Notes under the pieces: model-generated
What the model saw: only the letters and a program-made list of their open reading frames with translations
Database searches by the model: none
Told to the model about the DNA's origin: nothing
Translations under genes and position numbers: made by a program
Shown: one piece after another, positions 34,952-42,313 of the stretch
Numbering within the stretch: the first letter of the stretch is position 1
Layout of the letters: the number at the start of each line of letters is the position of its first letter
Source: Nocardia cyriacigeorgica
GTDB taxonomy: Bacteria; Actinomycetota; Actinomycetes; Mycobacteriales; Mycobacteriaceae
Assembly: GCF_010858045.1 (NCBI RefSeq)
Contig: NZ_JAAGVC010000001.1
Location: 316,061-380,060 of the forward strand
DNA length: 64,000 bases
Direction: 5' to 3'

Positions 34952-35820
34952 TCAGCGATGGTCGGTCAGCAATTCGATGAGGGTGGTGATGCTCTGGCTG
35001 CTCCTTCCGTCGGCGATCGCTCGCCGCAGCAGCTCATGCATCGGCTCGTGCCAGGACATATCGACGCCCGATTCGGCGCTGATCTGGCGATCCTGATCGA
35101 TCGCATGGTGGAACACCTCGACCGAGGCGCCGAGGCGGGTGTAATCGCGACTGTCGATCTCCTCGGCGACGACCGGAAGAATCGACTCGATCATCTGCAA
35201 CCACTTGACCGAATAGCCGACCATCGTCCGCGCCTCGCGTCCGCGCGCGGCCAGTATCGCTGCTCCCTCGAGGAACCCGAGGAGGGCGGGAAGCAGCGTC
35301 GCGCCCACGGCCGCCTCGTAGAGGGCGGCGAGATCCGGTTCCGCACCGAGGAATTCGACCTCGCCGCCGAACACGCGCAAGAGCCCGGCATGCTCGTCGA
35401 AAACGGCCCGGTCACCGCTGAAGTACAGCAGCGTGTCCGGGTCGCCCACCGCGGACGGGACGTTCTTGATCGCGCCACCGAGGTATCGCGCCCCGCGTTC
35501 GGTCGCCCACTGCGCGAATCCGCGCGCCTGCGCGGGAGTTCCGCTGTTCAGCGTGATGAGATCCCGGTCGTGCAGGCCGGCCTCGGCGAGGGCTTCGCTG
35601 GTGGCCGCGAAAGTGCTGAGGCACGAGACGATCACGTGGTTGTCGGCCACCGCCTCCGCGATCGGCAGACGCTGAATCGCGCCGGACGCCACCAGCGCCG
35701 CTGCCCGCTCCGGACTCCGGTTCCACACCGTGGTCGGATGCCCTGCCGCGAGCAGTGCCGCGGCGAGCGCGCTGCCCATCGAGCCCAGCCCAGGACCGTG
35801 ACGGGAGTGGATTCAGGCAT
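34952..35820 (-). pseudogene. NAD(P)-binding dehydrogenase (imine reductase / 6PGDH-like) with N-terminal frameshift
   Basis: The open frame 34952-35779 encodes 275 residues of an NAD(P)-dependent reductase of the beta-hydroxyacid dehydrogenase / imine reductase group (VWNRSPERAAALVASGA, NSGTPAQARGFAQWA, YLGGAIKNVP). It starts at MGSALAAALLAAG, in the middle of the nucleotide-binding motif. The missing first part MPESTPVTVLG is encoded from the ATG at 35820 in another frame. Adding a single base near 35785-35790 (CTGGGC-TGGGC for CTGGGC-CTGGGC) would join the two as VTVLGLGSMGSAL, the expected GxGxMG motif. Either the gene is broken or one C was lost in sequencing. Without the repair the Rossmann fold would lack its first strand. 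Confidence 0.8.
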
Positions 35821-35898
35821 GTGATCTCCGATCATCCGGCGGTGAGGTCTCGTCCTCATCGGTGCCCTGCGAGTCTCGAATCCACTGAACGGCCCGGC

Positions 35899-35910
35899 AA
35901 GTACGTACTT
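35899..35910. promoter_or_regulatory. 12-bp perfect palindrome AAGTACGTACTT
   Basis: A fully symmetrical site in the 265-base gap between the frameshifted dehydrogenase gene (start 35820) and the end of the MFS gene. It lies about 80 bases upstream of the dehydrogenase start and may be a repressor site for it. No adjacent regulator identifies it. Confidence 0.4.
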
Positions 35911-36085
35911 TTCGGTGGAGATGCTTACGCCGAGGTAACCCATGAGGTCACGGCGCCGGCCTCGCGACCTGGTATGTCGATGGTCACGTGCCGGGGGTGC
36001 GTTCGAGAACGGTGCCCGCCCGAATACACGACCGTGGGGCCGCCGAATCGGCGACCCCACGGTCGTATTCGATTGTCGGTTCCGC

Positions 36086-37525
36086 TTAGGCGAGCTCGGC
36101 GACCGCCTGCTTGCGGGCCAGCACGGCCGAGGCGGAGGCGATCAGGCCGATCACGGCGACCGCGGTGACCAGGTACAGCCCGGGCCGGTAGCCTGCGATG
36201 CCGTCGGTGGCGGCGTCGCTGATCAGACCGGTCGCGATGGCAAGCACGACCGCGCCGCCGATCTGGAACGAGGTCTGCACCAGACCAGAGGCCAGACCCT
36301 GCTCATGGTCGGCGATGCCCTCGGTGGCCTGCACCATCACCGCCGAGAACCCGAGTGCGAAGCCGAGGCCGAGCAGCAGGAACGCGGGCAGGTAATCCAC
36401 GGCGTAGTTCGGGTCGGCGCTGCCGCCGCGGGTCAGGAACCACACGTAGCCGGCCACGAACGAGGTGAGGGCGGCCAGGATCATCGGGGTGGTGCCGAAG
36501 CGGTCGATGAAGTTGCCCGCGATCGGCGACAGGATCGCGACGATGATGCCGGTCGGGGCCATCGCCAGCGCCATCTGCAGCGGCTCCCACTCCAGGGTGT
36601 TCTGCAGGTACAGCGACACGATCGTCTGGAAGCTCAGGTAGGAGCCGAAGATCGCCAGCGCGGCCAGGTTCGCCCGCACGATCGACTTCACCTTGAAGAT
36701 GCTCAGCCGCACCAGCGGGTGACTCACCCGGTTCTCCACCACGAAGAACGTGGACAGCAGGCCGACGGCGAGGATGGTGGTCGCGATGACGGTGGGGGTG
36801 AAGCCGGTCTCCGGCGCCGTGACGATCGTGTAGACCGCCGCGAGCATGCCGCCGGTCAGCAGCACCGCCCCGGTGAAATCGATACGGCCCTCTTCCTTTT
36901 CGACGTTGCGCGGAATGACGAAGTAAGCCGTGACCGTGACGATCGCGACGACGACGACCGGCATGTAGAAGGTCAGCCGCCAGTCGATGCCGGTGAGCAG
37001 GCCGGACACGATCAGGCCGGAGGCGTAGCCGGTGGCGCCGAAGATGGTGAAGATCGACAGGGCCCGGTTGCGGTCGGGGCCTTCCTTGAATGTGGTCGTG
37101 ATGATGGACAGCGCGGCCGGCGCGGTGAAGGCGGCGGCGACGCCCTTGATGATGCGGGTGGCGATCAGCAACGCGCCGTCATCGACGAGGCCGCCGATCA
37201 ACGAGGCGATTCCGAAGACCACCAGAGCCGTCAGGAAGACCTGTCGCCGGCCCAGCAGGTCGGCGGCTCGTCCGCCGAGCAGCAGCAATCCGCCGTAGCC
37301 GAGGATGTAGCCGTTGACGATCCACTGCAGCGCAGAGGTGTCCAGGCCCAGGTCTTCGCCGATCGAGGGGAGTGCGACGCCGACCATGGAGACGTCGAGC
37401 GCGTCGAGGAACATCGCCAGACCGGCGACGAACAGAATGGCCCACAGCTTGGGCCCCCAACCACTCGCGGTTGGTTCGGAAGTAGTAGGAGCAGTGAGGT
37501 TCTGGGGTGCCGTTGTCGTGGTCAC
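36086..37525 (-). CDS. MFS drug efflux transporter controlled by MarR
   Basis: A 479-residue DHA-type transporter with 12-14 helices. The first helix AILFVAGLAMFLDALDVSMVGVALP has the D-x-x-x-V motif of multidrug exporters, and GYGGLLLLGGRAADLLGRRQVF is motif A. It starts at GTG 37525. TTGACA and TAAGTT lie upstream with a 17-base spacer, and only seven bases separate the -10 box from the GTG, so the message is predicted to be leaderless. The divergent MarR gene and two palindromes overlapping the promoter indicate substrate-induced expression. Confidence 0.88.
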   Translation of the reverse strand: MTTTTAPQNLTAPTTSEPTASGWGPKLWAILFVAGLAMFLDALDVSMVGVALPSIGEDLGLDTSALQWIVNGYILGYGGLLLLGGRAADLLGRRQVFLTALVVFGIASLIGGLVDDGALLIATRIIKGVAAAFTAPAALSIITTTFKEGPDRNRALSIFTIFGATGYASGLIVSGLLTGIDWRLTFYMPVVVVAIVTVTAYFVIPRNVEKEEGRIDFTGAVLLTGGMLAAVYTIVTAPETGFTPTVIATTILAVGLLSTFFVVENRVSHPLVRLSIFKVKSIVRANLAALAIFGSYLSFQTIVSLYLQNTLEWEPLQMALAMAPTGIIVAILSPIAGNFIDRFGTTPMILAALTSFVAGYVWFLTRGGSADPNYAVDYLPAFLLLGLGFALGFSAVMVQATEGIADHEQGLASGLVQTSFQIGGAVVLAIATGLISDAATDGIAGYRPGLYLVTAVAVIGLIASASAVLARKQAVAELA

Positions 37526-37532
37526 GGAAGGT

Positions 37533-37581
37533 AACTTAAATGCACACGCATTGAATGTCAACACATGTAATGCACGTGCAT
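37533..37581. promoter_or_regulatory. MFS promoter and two MarR-type operators
   Basis: On the minus strand, TTGACA (37556-37561) and TAAGTT (37533-37538) form a near-consensus promoter with a 17-base spacer. Palindrome AATGCA-CA-CGCATT (37539-37552, one mismatch) fills the spacer. The perfect palindrome ATGCACGTGCAT (37570-37581) lies just upstream. A MarR dimer at either site would block the MFS promoter, and the second also lies over the MarR promoter. Confidence 0.75.
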
Positions 37582-37610
37582 AAAATGCCTTGACATGGTA
37601 ACCTCGGCTC

Positions 37611-38000
37611 ATGTACCACGACACCGACAAAGATGTCTGCGCGAAGTGGTCCGAAACGCTCCGCCTCTACCACGGCACGTCCTGTGAGCTGGAGAGCGCG
37701 CTTCAGGCACAGCATCAGCTCGGCCTCAGCGAGTTCGAGCTGCTCCAGGTCCTCGGCGGACGCTGCGGCGAAGCGCAGGCGGAGAAGGTCAAGATGAAAG
37801 ACATCGAGACCGAGATGTACCTGAGCCAGAGCGCGCTCTCGCGCACCGTGACCAGGCTGGAGAAGGCCGGGCTCGTCGTCCGCGCCACCTGCGACTTCGA
37901 CCGCCGCGCCAATTTCCTGAAACTCACCGCCGCCGGCCGCGAACGCCTCGACGCCGCCCGCCCGACCCACCAGGAAGTTCTGCGCAAGCACCTGACCTGA
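37611..38000 (+). CDS. MarR-family regulator of the divergent exporter
   Basis: A 129-residue winged-helix regulator. The DNA-recognition part is MYLSQSALSRTVTRLEKAGLVVR (in parts: YLSQSALSRT, RLEKAGLVVR), followed by the wing with DRRANFLKLTAAG. Three Cys residues (10, 24, and 52, with another near 104) leave room for redox sensing, which is speculative. No Shine-Dalgarno is seen; TAACCT ends six bases before the ATG, so it may be leaderless. A hairpin at 38008-38025 follows the gene. Confidence 0.85.
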   Translation: MYHDTDKDVCAKWSETLRLYHGTSCELESALQAQHQLGLSEFELLQVLGGRCGEAQAEKVKMKDIETEMYLSQSALSRTVTRLEKAGLVVRATCDFDRRANFLKLTAAGRERLDAARPTHQEVLRKHLT

Positions 38001-38007
38001 ACGGTTC

Positions 38008-38025
38008 CCCGGATGAAGATCCGGG
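38008..38025 (+). terminator. Hairpin after the MarR gene
   Basis: CCCGGAT pairs with ATCCGGG around the tetraloop GAAG, seven bases after the stop codon. No T tract. Confidence 0.5.
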
Positions 38026-38036
38026 CGCGGCCGGTT

Positions 38037-38048
38037 GTCACCGGTGAC
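38037..38048. promoter_or_regulatory. 12-bp palindrome upstream of the MerR gene
   Basis: GTCACCGGTGAC is fully symmetrical and lies 32 bases before the start of the MerR gene. It is a candidate autoregulatory site; nothing else supports it. Confidence 0.4.
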
Positions 38049-38079
38049 CGCGCACCCGCGCGGATCGGAAAGGACCGGG

Positions 38080-38526
38080 ATGCGGATCGGGGAATTGGCC
38101 GAACGCGCGTCGACCACCACACGCGCCCTGCGCTACTACGAATCGCGCGGCCTGCTGCGCTCGAGCCGCGACGCCAGCGGCTACCGCGTCTACAGCGAGG
38201 ACGACTACCGCGTCGTACGCCAGATCCGCACCTTGCAGGAGTGTGGTTTCGAGCTGGAGGAGATCCGCCCCTTCGTCGAATGCCTGCAAGCGGGCAACCC
38301 ATCCGGCGATTCGTGCCCCGCCTCGGCGGAGGTGTATCGCAGGAAACTGGCCGAAGTGGATGAGCTCATCGGGCAGTTGCGGGGAGTGCGGCAGTGGATT
38401 CTCACGCGGCTGGATGAGCCGGACCCGGGCGAGCCGGTGCCCGCCCCCGCGTGCGAATTCGCCGCGCACGGGTTGGCGCCGGACCGCGTCGTGCGGTCGC
38501 GCTCACGCGGTCTCACGGAGAGGTGA
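38080..38526 (+). CDS. MerR-family transcriptional regulator
   Basis: A 148-residue regulator. The N-terminal MRIGELAERASTTTRALRYYESRGLL is the MerR DNA-binding domain, followed by the second wing (YRVYSEDDYRVVRQIRTLQ) and a dimerisation helix. Cys63, Cys73 and Cys87 (in LQECGF, VECLQAG and DSCPAS), plus Cys129 in the tail, could bind metal or sense redox state. AAAGGA precedes the ATG at 38080. It has no obvious target next door. The MerR-like dyad at the thioredoxin promoter 5.6 kb away is a candidate. Confidence 0.85.
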   Translation: MRIGELAERASTTTRALRYYESRGLLRSSRDASGYRVYSEDDYRVVRQIRTLQECGFELEEIRPFVECLQAGNPSGDSCPASAEVYRRKLAEVDELIGQLRGVRQWILTRLDEPDPGEPVPAPACEFAAHGLAPDRVVRSRSRGLTER

Positions 38527-38665
38527 GCACGATCAAAGGCCAGAGCCGCAGCCGAGAGAGCGGTCGAAGTCGTGGGCGACCACGTCCGAAAACGCACCGT
38601 CGATACAGCCGCCGGGTATCGCGGGCCTCTGGAATGTCGAGGCGGATCAGGCGCCCGCAGCGAGG

Positions 38666-39301
38666 TCAACCACGCTGCTCCGCTACCGCTGCCGCGAAGT
38701 CGGGGTGAGCGCGGATGGTGATCGAGTCGGGGTTCTCGATCGGGCCGATCCGGATGAATTGCGCTGCGGCCTGATACACGAGCATGGCGATGAACAAGCC
38801 GAGCGGGCACCAGCCGGGGAAGAATGCCGCGACCCACGCGGGGTGGATACGGTCGACCCCGAGTTGGTTGGCGATGAACAGGGCGGGCAGGAGGGGGAGG
38901 CCGATGATGATCACGATGCGAGCAAGCCATCGCAACAGCGTCGTGCGCCGGACGCATGCCGCGCAGACGGGCCACGTGCCGTGCACATCTCCGGCGACCG
39001 GAGGAATGTTGATGCCGAGCTTGAACAAGTCGGCACCGAGTCCGCGCAGTGTGACGCCGAGACCCTGCTGCTCGACCCCGCGCGACGTTCGGCGGAAGGT
39101 GATGACCTTTTTCCAGTGGTCGACGGCGGATCGTCCGTGTTCGCTGCAGACATCCGGCAGCGGCTGCCGGAGTTCCAGTGAGAACAGATCCCGCCATTCG
39201 CGGGAGTTCGACATCCGCAGCATGTCGGAGACGGTTTCCATCCCGTAGCGAAGCTGAACCGGGACCGCGACGTCGATTCGTTCGGTCGGGTAGGTCGCCA
39301 T
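38666..39301 (-). CDS. Two-helix membrane protein of an ESX-associated operon
   Basis: A 211-residue protein. Residues 1-115 look soluble. A Cys/His cluster (VCSEHG near residue 50 and WPVCAACVRR near 115) may form a zinc site. Two membrane helices follow at about 123-147 and 158-180, and then a 30-residue tail. Its ATG overlaps the stop of the preceding gene (TGATG). It is the last gene of the EspC-like/WXG operon, so it may anchor, chaperone or regulate those proteins. No known family was recognised. Confidence 0.65.
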   Translation of the reverse strand: MATYPTERIDVAVPVQLRYGMETVSDMLRMSNSREWRDLFSLELRQPLPDVCSEHGRSAVDHWKKVITFRRTSRGVEQQGLGVTLRGLGADLFKLGINIPPVAGDVHGTWPVCAACVRRTTLLRWLARIVIIIGLPLLPALFIANQLGVDRIHPAWVAAFFPGWCPLGLFIAMLVYQAAAQFIRIGPIENPDSITIRAHPDFAAAVAEQRG

Positions 39302-39813
39302 CACACCAGCCAACCGCGCTGTCGGCGCTCCTGGAAGTACAGGTCGTCCTCGTCCGGTTCGTCCGGGGTGACAATCTGCTCCCGGTTGGGTTTCCGGGTA
39401 CCGGGATGCAGCTGCACTGTCCGCGGCGAACTCGGTGTGTGGTGTGACGGCGGTGCGTCTTGTGTTGGCGCAGAATCGTTCACGGACGGGGCGATGGTTG
39501 AGGTTGGCTCGGCCCGCAGCCGTGCTTGCTCGGCGCGGCCCTGTTCGGCCATGGCCTCCAGCTCGGCCGGTGACAGGGTGCTCAACTTGTTCATCGCCTG
39601 CGGGGTCAGCACCCGGTCGAGGATGCCGGCGAACGCGTCGGACCGGCCGAATTCCCGCATGCTCACGCGGCCCGCGATGACGTCATCGAGTTGCTTGCGG
39701 ACGTCGGCGCCGGGTGCCGCGGACCGCAGGGCTTCCAATGACTTGCGCAGCTGGCGCGACGCACCGAGGTCTGCCCCGGCGACATCGTAGGTGGGGTCGG
39801 GCTGCTGGTGCAT
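39301..39813 (-). CDS. Uncharacterised cytoplasmic protein of the ESX-associated operon
   Basis: A 170-residue protein. A helical N-terminal half (residues 15-105; KSLEALRSAAPGADVRKQLD, LTPQAMNKLSTLSPAELEAM) is followed by a Pro/Ser/Thr-rich, probably disordered half that ends in DEPDEDDLYFQERRQRGWLV. GGAG for its start lies inside the end of the preceding gene, four bases away, and its stop overlaps the next start. It could be a chaperone for the ESX proteins encoded upstream, which is inferred only from position. Confidence 0.65.
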   Translation of the reverse strand: MHQQPDPTYDVAGADLGASRQLRKSLEALRSAAPGADVRKQLDDVIAGRVSMREFGRSDAFAGILDRVLTPQAMNKLSTLSPAELEAMAEQGRAEQARLRAEPTSTIAPSVNDSAPTQDAPPSHHTPSSPRTVQLHPGTRKPNREQIVTPDEPDEDDLYFQERRQRGWLV

Positions 39814-39817
39814 CAGG

Positions 39818-40540
39818 TCAAGCTCCGGGGTGATCGTAGGACGGTGACGGCAGCGCCGGGAGTTCGTCTACCGGGCGGCTGGACAGCTGAAGCGCCGTCG
39901 CGCCGAGCCCGACGACGACCTTGAATGTGGTACCGGCCGCGTTGACCATCTGCTGATACTTCGCGACGATCCGCACGGCGTCGGCCGCCGCGGCAGCGTA
40001 GGTCGCCGCCGCCGTCGGCGCGGTGATGACAGCCGACGATTGGATTGCCGCCGCCGCCATTTTGGCCAGCCACATGATGATCAGATCGGCGAGTCCCTGG
40101 AGCAGATCGCCGAGCACTCGGCCGAGATTGACCATCGCGTTGCTGATGTTGTTGAGCGTGCGCTCGATCTCTTGGAGTGAGCGCACCTGGAACTCGACGG
40201 ATCCGGCCAGCCCGTGAAAGTAGCTGCGCGCGTCATCGGCGGCGTTGCCTCGCCAGGTGCTCTCGACGGTGTTCTGCCAGTCCGCCTTCAGCGTGTCGTG
40301 GAAAGAGGTGTTGAAGGCGGCCAGATTTCCCGCTGCTCCGGAAGCCTTCTTCACGGCCTCCCAATCACCTGCCACCTGTTGCGACGCCCAGCCGAAGACG
40401 TCGACTCCCAGCAGGGTTTTGGACGCCTCATTGAGGTAGTACGCAGGGGAGACGAAGTTTCCGCCGATGAAATAGGGGATCCACCCGGGCATCGGGTCTT
40501 CGGCCGTGGGTTCCTTCAGTGTTTCGCCAGGGCGCGCCAT
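39818..40540 (-). CDS. WXG-type ESX secretion-associated protein
   Basis: A 240-residue protein with the helix-turn-helix of WXG100-like proteins. The W-x-G turn is W96-R97-G98 in TVESTWRGNAADDARSYF. Long helices flank it, and an Ala-rich region with a hydrophobic stretch lies at about 165-200 (LADLIIMWLAKMAAAAIQ). The size and hydrophobic part recall EspA/EspE-type substrates of ESX-1. It is encoded directly after an EspC-like protein, the usual order for such pairs. The coupling is by TGATG. Export through an ESX apparatus encoded elsewhere is likely. Confidence 0.75.
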   Translation of the reverse strand: MARPGETLKEPTAEDPMPGWIPYFIGGNFVSPAYYLNEASKTLLGVDVFGWASQQVAGDWEAVKKASGAAGNLAAFNTSFHDTLKADWQNTVESTWRGNAADDARSYFHGLAGSVEFQVRSLQEIERTLNNISNAMVNLGRVLGDLLQGLADLIIMWLAKMAAAAIQSSAVITAPTAAATYAAAAADAVRIVAKYQQMVNAAGTTFKVVVGLGATALQLSSRPVDELPALPSPSYDHPGA

Positions 40541-40857
40541 CACTGCCCTTCGCCGTAGGTGCTGTCGAGGCGCTTGGCCGTCGCCAGATCGCTGGTGCGA
40601 TACATTTCGGCGCTCTTGGTGAGCTCGGTCGCGGATGCCTCGGCGAGTTGGCGCAGCTTGTCGTAATTGGCCTCCAGATTCTGCCTGACCTGTTCGGCGA
40701 TGCCGGCCACGTGCGCGAATATCCGAGCGTCGTCGCCAGAGATGTTGAACCACTTCGTGACGTACTGCTTGGCACTGTCGGAGTCCGAGGCCAGATCACG
40801 CATGACGGTCGCGAATCGGTCCAGGTCCCCGGGCTTTACTTGTAGGTCTTCGGCCAC
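40540..40857 (-). CDS. EspC-like type VII secretion target protein
   Basis: A 105-residue protein of the EspC/DUF2580 (T7SS target) type. The N-terminus MAEDLQVKPGDLDRFATVM matches the family pattern. The two predicted helices are followed by Y86-R-T-S-D90, which fits the YxxxD/E type VII export signal. GGGAG lies five bases before the GTG at 40857. It is the first gene of a four-gene operon. Proteins of this type are co-secreted with an EspA-like partner, here the WXG-type protein next in line. Confidence 0.8.
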   Translation of the reverse strand: MAEDLQVKPGDLDRFATVMRDLASDSDSAKQYVTKWFNISGDDARIFAHVAGIAEQVRQNLEANYDKLRQLAEASATELTKSAEMYRTSDLATAKRLDSTYGEGQ

Positions 40858-41002
40858 CAACGCTCCCTATCGTTCACCATGCGATGTTCCTCGACATGGT
40901 GCGCGGACGGTGGACGATTTGTCCACTTCACGTACTTGGACGTGCGAAGCCCCCGATCGGTTCCATCTTGTCCCGCAGATGCGGTCACCACCGAAGACAA
41001 AA

Positions 41003-41042
41003 GAACCGGTGCGGATCGGAAAGCGCCGACCCGCACCGGTTC
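41003..41042 (-). terminator. Strong intrinsic terminator of the acyl-CoA dehydrogenase operon
   Basis: GAACCGGTGCGG (41003-41014) and CCGCACCGGTTC (41031-41042) form a perfect 12-bp stem. On the minus strand it is followed by TTTTGTCTT, a proper U-rich tract, 15 bases after the stop of the dehydrogenase gene. Confidence 0.85.
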
Positions 41043-41056
41043 TACTTTTCGTCCAC

Positions 41057-42280
41057 TTACTTCAGCTCAGCACTGGTCTTCCCCAGCACCCGCCGCGCGA
41101 CGATCAGCTGCTGAATCTGCTGGGTGCCTTCGAAGATGTCCAGAATCTTCGAGTCACGGCCCCACTTCTCCAGCAGGGTGCGCTGCGAGTAGCCGAGCGG
41201 GCCGGCGAGCTCGACGGCCTTGAGGGTGACGTCGGTGCCGGTGCGGCCGGCCTTGGCCTTGGACATCGAAGCCTCGAGGGAGTTGGGCTTCTTGTTGTCG
41301 GCCATCCAGGCCGCGCGCAGCGCCAGCAGGTAGGCCGATTCGTAATCGGCTTCCATGCGCAGGAATTCGGCGGCCGCGGCGGGCTGGTTGTTGGCGGGGA
41401 TGTCGTAGGACGGTTCGATGCCCGCGTCCTTCAGGACCACACGCAGCTCTTCGAGGGCGGCGCGGGCCACGCCGACGGCCATGGCGGCGACGAGGGGACG
41501 GGTGTTGTCGAAGGTCTGCATGACCCCGGCAAAGCCCTTCTCCACGTTGACTTCCGGGCTGCCGAGGATGTTGTCCTTCGGGATGCGGCAGTCCTGCAGC
41601 AGCAGCACGGCGGTGTCGGAGGCCTTGATGCCGAGCTTGTGCTCGAGCCGCGCCACCGACAGGCCGGGAGCGTCCCGCGGCACGACGAACGACTTGATGG
41701 CCGCGCGGCCGAGGCTGCGGTCGACCGAGGCCCACACCACGATGTGGGTGGAGCGCTCACCGGCGGTGACGAAGATCTTCTCGCCGTTGAGGACCCACTC
41801 GTCGCCGTCGAGCACGGCGGTGGTGGTGACGGCCGCGGAGTCGGAGCCGAAGGACGGCTCGGTGATGGCCATGGAGGCCCACACCTTGCCGAACCGCTTG
41901 AGCTGCTCATCGGTGGCGACGGCCGCGATGGCGGCATTGCCGAGGCCCTGGTAGGGGATCGACAGCATCAGGCCGACGTCGCCCCACGAGGTCTCGAGGG
42001 CGTTGAGCAGGGCGGACATATTGCCGCCGTTGGTGTTTCCGAGCAGCTCGGTGGCGTGCGCGTCGCTGTCGTCCTCGCGGCCGCCCGCGGCGCCGCCGAT
42101 CTTCTGGGTGCCGGAGTCGGCGAGGCCCTCGACCATGGCGGCCATGGTGTCGAGCTCGACCGGGTACTCGTGCTCGGCGAGATCGTATTTACGCGAGATG
42201 GGGCGGAAGATCTGCGCGGCGACCTGATGCGCCTGGTTGGCGCTGGCCCGCAGCTTCTTGGGGAGTTCGAGATTGATCAT
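41057..42280 (-). CDS. Acyl-CoA dehydrogenase, subunit or paralogue 2
   Basis: A 407-residue flavoprotein of the acyl-CoA dehydrogenase family, which oxidises the alpha-beta bond of acyl-CoA. MAITEPSFGSDSAAV is the central FAD/substrate signature, and the C-terminal IFEGTQQIQQLIVARRVLG is the usual FAD-contacting end. The typical catalytic Glu lies just ahead in this end segment (FEGT). It follows another dehydrogenase gene by 33 bases in the same direction. Such pairs in mycobacteria often form mixed complexes on steroid or branched substrates. A strong terminator follows. Confidence 0.88.
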   Translation of the reverse strand: MINLELPKKLRASANQAHQVAAQIFRPISRKYDLAEHEYPVELDTMAAMVEGLADSGTQKIGGAAGGREDDSDAHATELLGNTNGGNMSALLNALETSWGDVGLMLSIPYQGLGNAAIAAVATDEQLKRFGKVWASMAITEPSFGSDSAAVTTTAVLDGDEWVLNGEKIFVTAGERSTHIVVWASVDRSLGRAAIKSFVVPRDAPGLSVARLEHKLGIKASDTAVLLLQDCRIPKDNILGSPEVNVEKGFAGVMQTFDNTRPLVAAMAVGVARAALEELRVVLKDAGIEPSYDIPANNQPAAAAEFLRMEADYESAYLLALRAAWMADNKKPNSLEASMSKAKAGRTGTDVTLKAVELAGPLGYSQRTLLEKWGRDSKILDIFEGTQQIQQLIVARRVLGKTSAELK

Positions 42281-42313
42281 GGTTGGAATCTCCTGAAGTA
42301 ACGAACGGGCCGG

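Noticed and set aside
35942-37534. 530-codon plus-strand frame opposite the MFS gene
   Set aside because: It is rich in Gly, Arg, Asp and Gln without any domain and exactly antisense to a clear 12-14 TM transporter, so it is a shadow frame.
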